From assembly GCF_027945075.1 (NCBI RefSeq), contig NZ_CP116034.1:1550001-1614000 (forward strand): a DNA stretch of 64,000 bases. Reading direction: 5' to 3'. This document shows positions 60,501 to 64,000 of the stretch, piece after piece. Within the stretch, counting starts at the first letter, position 1; every line of letters starts with the position of its first letter. The DNA is from Chryseobacterium sp. CY350 (GTDB lineage Bacteria > Bacteroidota > Bacteroidia > Flavobacteriales > Weeksellaceae). Position numbers and translations under genes: made by a program. The notes under the pieces are model-generated. The model saw only the letters and a program-made list of their open reading frames with translations, ran no database searches and was not told the DNA's origin.

Positions 60501-61484
60501 ATGTCAAATTTTGTAGATTACGTAAAGATTCATTGTAAAAGCGGTCATGGTGGCGCAGGTTCTGCCCATCTTCGCCGTGAAAAATATATCCCCAAGGGTG
60601 GCCCCGACGGTGGTGACGGTGGTCGCGGCGGTCACGTGATCATGAAAGGAAATTCTCAGGAGTGGACTTTACTTCCACTTCGCTACACGCGCCATGTAAA
60701 GGCAGAACGTGGGCAAAACGGAGCGAAAAACCAGCTTACCGGAGCGTACGGAGAAGATGTTTACATTGAAGTTCCGATCGGGACGATTGCTAAAAATGAA
60801 GAGGGCGAAATTGTAGGCGAAATAATGGAACACGGTCAGGAAATCATCCTGATGGAAGGTGGAAAAGGTGGAAAAGGTAACGAACATTTCAAATCTTCAA
60901 CCCATCAGACTCCAAGATACGCACAACCCGGTATGGACGGACAGGAAGGTTTTATTGTTTTTGAACTGAAAATCTTAGCTGACGTTGGTTTGGTAGGTTT
61001 CCCGAACGCAGGAAAATCAACGTTATTATCTTCGGTTTCTGCAGCAAGACCAAAAATTGCTGATTATGCATTTACAACCCTGACACCAAATTTAGGAATT
61101 GTAGATTACAGAAATTATAAATCTTTTGTAATGGCAGATATCCCCGGTATTATCGAGGGTGCTGCTGAAGGAAAAGGCTTGGGACACAGATTCTTAAGAC
61201 ATATTGAGAGAAACTCGATCTTGCTTTTTTTAATTCCTTCAGACTCTGAAAGTCATTTTCAGGAATTTAAGATCTTAGAAAACGAGCTTAAAGAATACAA
61301 TCCTGAATTACTGGATAAAGATTTTATTATCTCCATTTCAAAATCTGACCTTTTGGATGAAGAGCTGAAAAAAGAAATTTCAACGGAATTTCCGGAAAAC
61401 CGAAAGCCTCTTTTCTTTTCAGGAATTACAGGCGAAGGATTGATGGAGCTGAAAGATGCGATCTGGAAAAGACTTCACGGATAA
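60501..61484 (+). CDS. obg: GTPase Obg
   Basis: The 327-aa protein has the glycine-rich Obg fold (about 1-158, [14 protein letters not shown]), then the G domain with [13 protein letters not shown] (about 166), [16 protein letters not shown] (about 213) and SKSD (about 277). It acts in ribosome assembly and the stringent response. The C-terminal OCT domain is absent, as is common in this phylum. Confidence 0.96.
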   Translation: MSNFVDYVKIHCKSGHGGAGSAHLRREKYIPKGGPDGGDGGRGGHVIMKGNSQEWTLLPLRYTRHVKAERGQNGAKNQLTGAYGEDVYIEVPIGTIAKNEEGEIVGEIMEHGQEIILMEGGKGGKGNEHFKSSTHQTPRYAQPGMDGQEGFIVFELKILADVGLVGFPNAGKSTLLSSVSAARPKIADYAFTTLTPNLGIVDYRNYKSFVMADIPGIIEGAAEGKGLGHRFLRHIERNSILLFLIPSDSESHFQEFKILENELKEYNPELLDKDFIISISKSDLLDEELKKEISTEFPENRKPLFFSGITGEGLMELKDAIWKRLHG

Positions 61485-61494
61485 AAAAATACTG

Positions 61495-61528
61495 ATTGTG
61501 CTGTAAATTCTTTTTTTTACAGCACAAT
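61495..61528 (+). terminator. terminator of obg
   Basis: A 13-bp stem ATTGTGCTGTAAA/TTTACAGCACAAT (61495-61507 and 61516-61528), with a T-run in the loop and right arm. Confidence 0.85.
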
Positions 61529-61564
61529 TTCTTTAGAAAAACAACGTTAGATTTGAAATTAACT

Positions 61565-62212
61565 ATGAAAAAAATGACAAAGAATTTTTTTTTGACCCTA
61601 TCGGTCACAATTTCGGGATTTATGAGTGCGCAAACTGCTGATCAAGGTTCAGAATCTCAATTTAAATTTGGCGCAAAAGCCGGATATAGCCTATCTTCTA
61701 TGAAAATTTTTGACAACAAGATCGATTCAAAATCTTACTTCTATGCAGGATTTGTAGGCGAAATGCCTGTTTCTTCGAAAGTGGGTATCCAGGCAGAAGT
61801 ATTATATACACAATTGGGCGGTACAGAACATCTTCCATTGGTACAGTTGATTGGCAACGAAGTTACAGAGTTAGGCGATGTGGCTTTTGATTATCAGTTT
61901 TCTCAAATTCAGATTCCGGTTTCGGTAAAGTACTATTTTATCCCAAAATTGTCTGCAGCAGTAGGGATGAATTTTGGTTTTAATTTTTCTGAAAAACTTA
62001 AAACTGACGGTATTGTGAACGGCACAGATTCACAAGATCTTCAAGATTTTAAAACTTTAAACCTATTCCCTTTTTTGGGAGCAGAATATAAATTGACTGA
62101 CCGATTTTTTGTCGATGCGAGATACAATTTTAATTTTTTCGACATGCACAAAAATGGTTTCACCACAAAAATAGGTTTCCTGCAGGCCGGCGTAGGCTAC
62201 AGATTTAACTAA
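61565..62212 (+). CDS. porin-family outer-membrane beta-barrel protein
   Basis: ATG 61565 (MKKMTKNFFLTLSVTISGF) gives a signal peptide cleaved after MSAQ. The 215-aa product has alternating strands such as FKFGAKAGYSLSSMKI, SKVGIQAEVLYTQLGG and a C-terminal FLQAGVGYRFN, the PorT/outer-membrane beta-barrel type. A start at 61496 would lie inside the terminator and was rejected. Confidence 0.88.
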   Translation: MKKMTKNFFLTLSVTISGFMSAQTADQGSESQFKFGAKAGYSLSSMKIFDNKIDSKSYFYAGFVGEMPVSSKVGIQAEVLYTQLGGTEHLPLVQLIGNEVTELGDVAFDYQFSQIQIPVSVKYYFIPKLSAAVGMNFGFNFSEKLKTDGIVNGTDSQDLQDFKTLNLFPFLGAEYKLTDRFFVDARYNFNFFDMHKNGFTTKIGFLQAGVGYRFN

Positions 62213-62219
62213 AAAATAA

Positions 62220-62248
62220 TAAAGAGAAACTCACAAGGTTTCTCTTTA
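62220..62248 (+). terminator. terminator of the beta-barrel gene
   Basis: An 11-bp stem TAAAGAGAAAC/GTTTCTCTTTA has a 7-nt loop, 8 bp after the stop. Confidence 0.82.
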
Positions 62249-62292
62249 CTTTTGGAACACTTATTGAGAGACTCCACACAAATTTAAAAAAA

Positions 62293-62781
62293 ATGAAATA
62301 TTTATTAAGTCTATTCGCTGCAGTACTTTTACTCTCATGCAGCACCCAAAAAAGTCAGTCAAAATATTCAACAATAGAATATGAGGCAGGAGCTTGTTTT
62401 GGATTTTGCCCGATCTATAAAATGACAATACAGGCAGACAGAACCGCTGTTTTGGAAGCTGAACATTTTAATTTTTCTAAAGGTACCTCAAAAGACGAGT
62501 TTTCAAAACCGAGAGAAGGAACTTTTACCACAACCATTAAAGAAGCAGATTACAATAAACTTGTTGCTTTATTAGACGGACTTGACGTAAAAAATCTTCA
62601 GGATAAATACGGAAGCAAAAATATAAGTGATCTTCCAACTTCTTATTTAAGAATAAAATTTGCAGACGGAACTTCAAAAAACACAGAAGATTATGGTAAA
62701 AGAGGTTCTGAAAAATTGATAAAAGTATATCAGTTTTTTGAGGATTTGAAGACGAATCAGCAGTGGAAAAAAGTGAAATAA
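62293..62781 (+). CDS. DUF6438 lipoprotein
   Basis: The 162-aa protein has a lipobox (LLLSCST, Cys about 16) and the DUF6438 signature GACFGFCPIYKMTI (about 33-46), then KEADYNKLVALLDGL and a DLPTSYLRIKFADG segment. Function unknown; an envelope location is clear. Confidence 0.87.
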   Translation: MKYLLSLFAAVLLLSCSTQKSQSKYSTIEYEAGACFGFCPIYKMTIQADRTAVLEAEHFNFSKGTSKDEFSKPREGTFTTTIKEADYNKLVALLDGLDVKNLQDKYGSKNISDLPTSYLRIKFADGTSKNTEDYGKRGSEKLIKVYQFFEDLKTNQQWKKVK

Positions 62782-62802
62782 CGGGAATCAATTAATTTAG
62801 TT

Positions 62803-62945
62803 TATCTTTGCAGTATATTTCGCGGCATTCTCAGCCAGTAAAGTAATTTTTTACTTAAAAATTCTGTTAAAAGTTTTTAGCAGATTTTGCTAAAAATGAT
62901 GAAGTATACTGCTTCAACCGCACTATTTTAATACACAATACCATT
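62803..62945 (+). promoter_or_regulatory. promoter and structured leader of the DEAD-box helicase gene
   Basis: TATCTTTG at 62803-62810 is a perfect -7. The leader of about 130 nt contains a 9-bp hairpin TTTTTAGCA/TGCTAAAAA (62874-62882 and 62888-62896), the pair GCAGTATA/TATACTGC (62810-62817 and near 62904-62911), and an 11-codon frame ATG 62896 to TAA 62931. Long leaders are known for cold-regulated helicase genes in other bacteria. Confidence 0.5.
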
Positions 62946-64000
62946 TTGTTATTTACAGACTTAAACATTATCAAGCCCATTTTAGATGCGCTTCAAAAGG
63001 AAGGTTATGAAAAACCAACTCCTATTCAGGAACAATCAATTCCTTCAATTTTAGAACACAGAGATCTTTTGGGTACTGCGCAGACAGGAACAGGGAAAAC
63101 AGCAGCTTTTGCGATCCCAATCCTTCAGAATCTTACAGAAAGAAAAGGCCCCAAGAACAATCATATAAAAGCTCTTATTCTTACTCCGACAAGAGAATTG
63201 GCCATTCAGATCGAAGAAAGTTTCAATTCTTACGGTAAAAATTTACCTTTAAGAAAATTGGTGATTTTCGGAGGAGTGAAACAGGGAAGTCAGGAAACGG
63301 CTTTGCGAAGAGGTGTTGACATTTTGGTGGCAACTCCGGGAAGATTATTAGATTTTATCGCTCAGGGAATTATCAGTTTAAAAAATCTTGAAATTTTTGT
63401 ATTAGACGAAGCCGACAGAATGTTGGATATGGGTTTTGTACATGATGTAAAAAGAATTATTAAACTTTTACCTCAAAAAAGACAGACTCTTTTCTTCTCT
63501 GCAACGATGCCTACAGAAATTCAGAAATTGGCAGATTCAATTTTGAATACACCGATCAAGGTTTCTGTTACTCCTATTTCTTCGACTGCAGAAACGATTA
63601 AACAGGCTGTATATTTTGTTGATAAAGAAAATAAGTTAGAACTTTTGACTCATATTCTTCAAAATAATATCTCAGATTCAGTTTTAGTTTTCTCAAGAAC
63701 AAAACACGGTGCAGATAAAATTGCAAGAAAATTACAAGCCAATAACATCTCTGCAGAAGCAATTCACGGGAACAAATCTCAAAATGCGAGACAGAATGCT
63801 TTAAATAATTTTAAAGCAGGAAGAACACGTATTTTGGTTGCTACAGACATCGCGGCGAGAGGTATTGATATTGACGAACTGAAATACGTTGTTAATTTCG
63901 AACTTTCTGACGTTGCAGAAACCTATGTTCACAGAATCGGGAGAACAGGACGTGCAGGAGCAGAAGGATCTTCAATTTCATTCGTTGACGGATTAGATTT
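62946..64000 (+). CDS. DEAD/DEAH-box RNA helicase (partial, runs off right edge)
   Basis: The frame is open to the window end (351 codons seen). A TTG at 62946 (read [17 protein letters not shown]) is the likely start, because no ATG precedes the conserved Q-motif region. Motifs in order: [12 protein letters not shown] (Q motif), [11 protein letters not shown] (Walker A), [38 protein letters not shown], then in domain 2 [21 protein letters not shown] and [10 protein letters not shown]. It is RhlE-like and would unwind structured RNA, for example in ribosome assembly or cold response. Confidence 0.93.
   Translation, partial: MLFTDLNIIKPILDALQKEGYEKPTPIQEQSIPSILEHRDLLGTAQTGTGKTAAFAIPILQNLTERKGPKNNHIKALILTPTRELAIQIEESFNSYGKNLPLRKLVIFGGVKQGSQETALRRGVDILVATPGRLLDFIAQGIISLKNLEIFVLDEADRMLDMGFVHDVKRIIKLLPQKRQTLFFSATMPTEIQKLADSILNTPIKVSVTPISSTAETIKQAVYFVDKENKLELLTHILQNNISDSVLVFSRTKHGADKIARKLQANNISAEAIHGNKSQNARQNALNNFKAGRTRILVATDIAARGIDIDELKYVVNFELSDVAETYVHRIGRTGRAGAEGSSISFVDGLD

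Overview
The window is AT-rich DNA from a Bacteroidota member of the class Flavobacteriia, most like Chryseobacterium or a close relative. Three things support this. Promoters carry the -7 motif TAnnTTTG and genes lack strong Shine-Dalgarno sequences. The core synteny ParA - ParB - DUF5683 protein - DapB - long signal peptidase I - WbqC is of the flavobacterial type. The accessory genes (DUF3945 protein, TopB, CTnDOT-type integrase) belong to Bacteroidota integrative elements. The assignment is by recognition, not by search.

Positions 1-31,300 are an accessory stress and redox island. It holds a large-subunit catalase operon, dehydrogenases, a flavoprotein-Rieske fusion, UDP-galactopyranose mutase with a glycosyltransferase, an orphan SdhB-like protein, a cyanophycinase with a degenerate paralogue, type II NADH dehydrogenase, CcoG, a thioredoxin-reductase-like flavoprotein, a ferritin-like/DUF4142/DUF2383 operon, two CinA-domain proteins, and five Crp/Fnr regulators that are all exactly 198 residues long.

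The main discovery is a shared promoter architecture across this island. Thirteen 16-bp palindromes of the type TATGA-N6-TCATA lie upstream of nearly every operon. Each is centred 29.5 or 30.5 bp from the first base of a TAnnTTTG-like -7 element, the geometry of class II CRP/FNR activation. The island therefore looks like one coherent regulon, probably read by the five local Crp/Fnr paralogues. Two genes on one arm of a bidirectional operator (6478-6493) are pseudogenes.

Positions 31,630-39,540 look like the remnant of an integrative element: TopB, a DUF3945/DUF4099 protein, two excisionase-like HTH proteins, decayed ORFs, a RadC-like JAB protein, and a tyrosine integrase next to a cluster of GGGACCAATTTT repeats. 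The integrase sits beside three tandem tRNA-Asp genes (39,646-39,932), which probably mark the border between accessory and core DNA.

Positions 40,000-64,000 are core genome. They contain thioredoxin, a cysteine desulfurase and a four-gene cluster (UbiA-type prenyltransferase, DprE1-like, DprE2-like, HAD phosphatase) that matches the enzyme set for polyprenyl-phosphoryl-D-arabinose synthesis. These are followed by OmpA-like and other lipoproteins, a subtilisin-like protease, WbqC, LepB, DapB, ParB, ParA, TonB and PurA. A small horizontally acquired-looking pair (HrgA-like HARE-HTH protein and an Imm35-like protein) comes next. The window ends with Hpt, Adk, Obg, a beta-barrel protein, a DUF6438 lipoprotein and the start of a DEAD-box RNA helicase that runs off the right edge.
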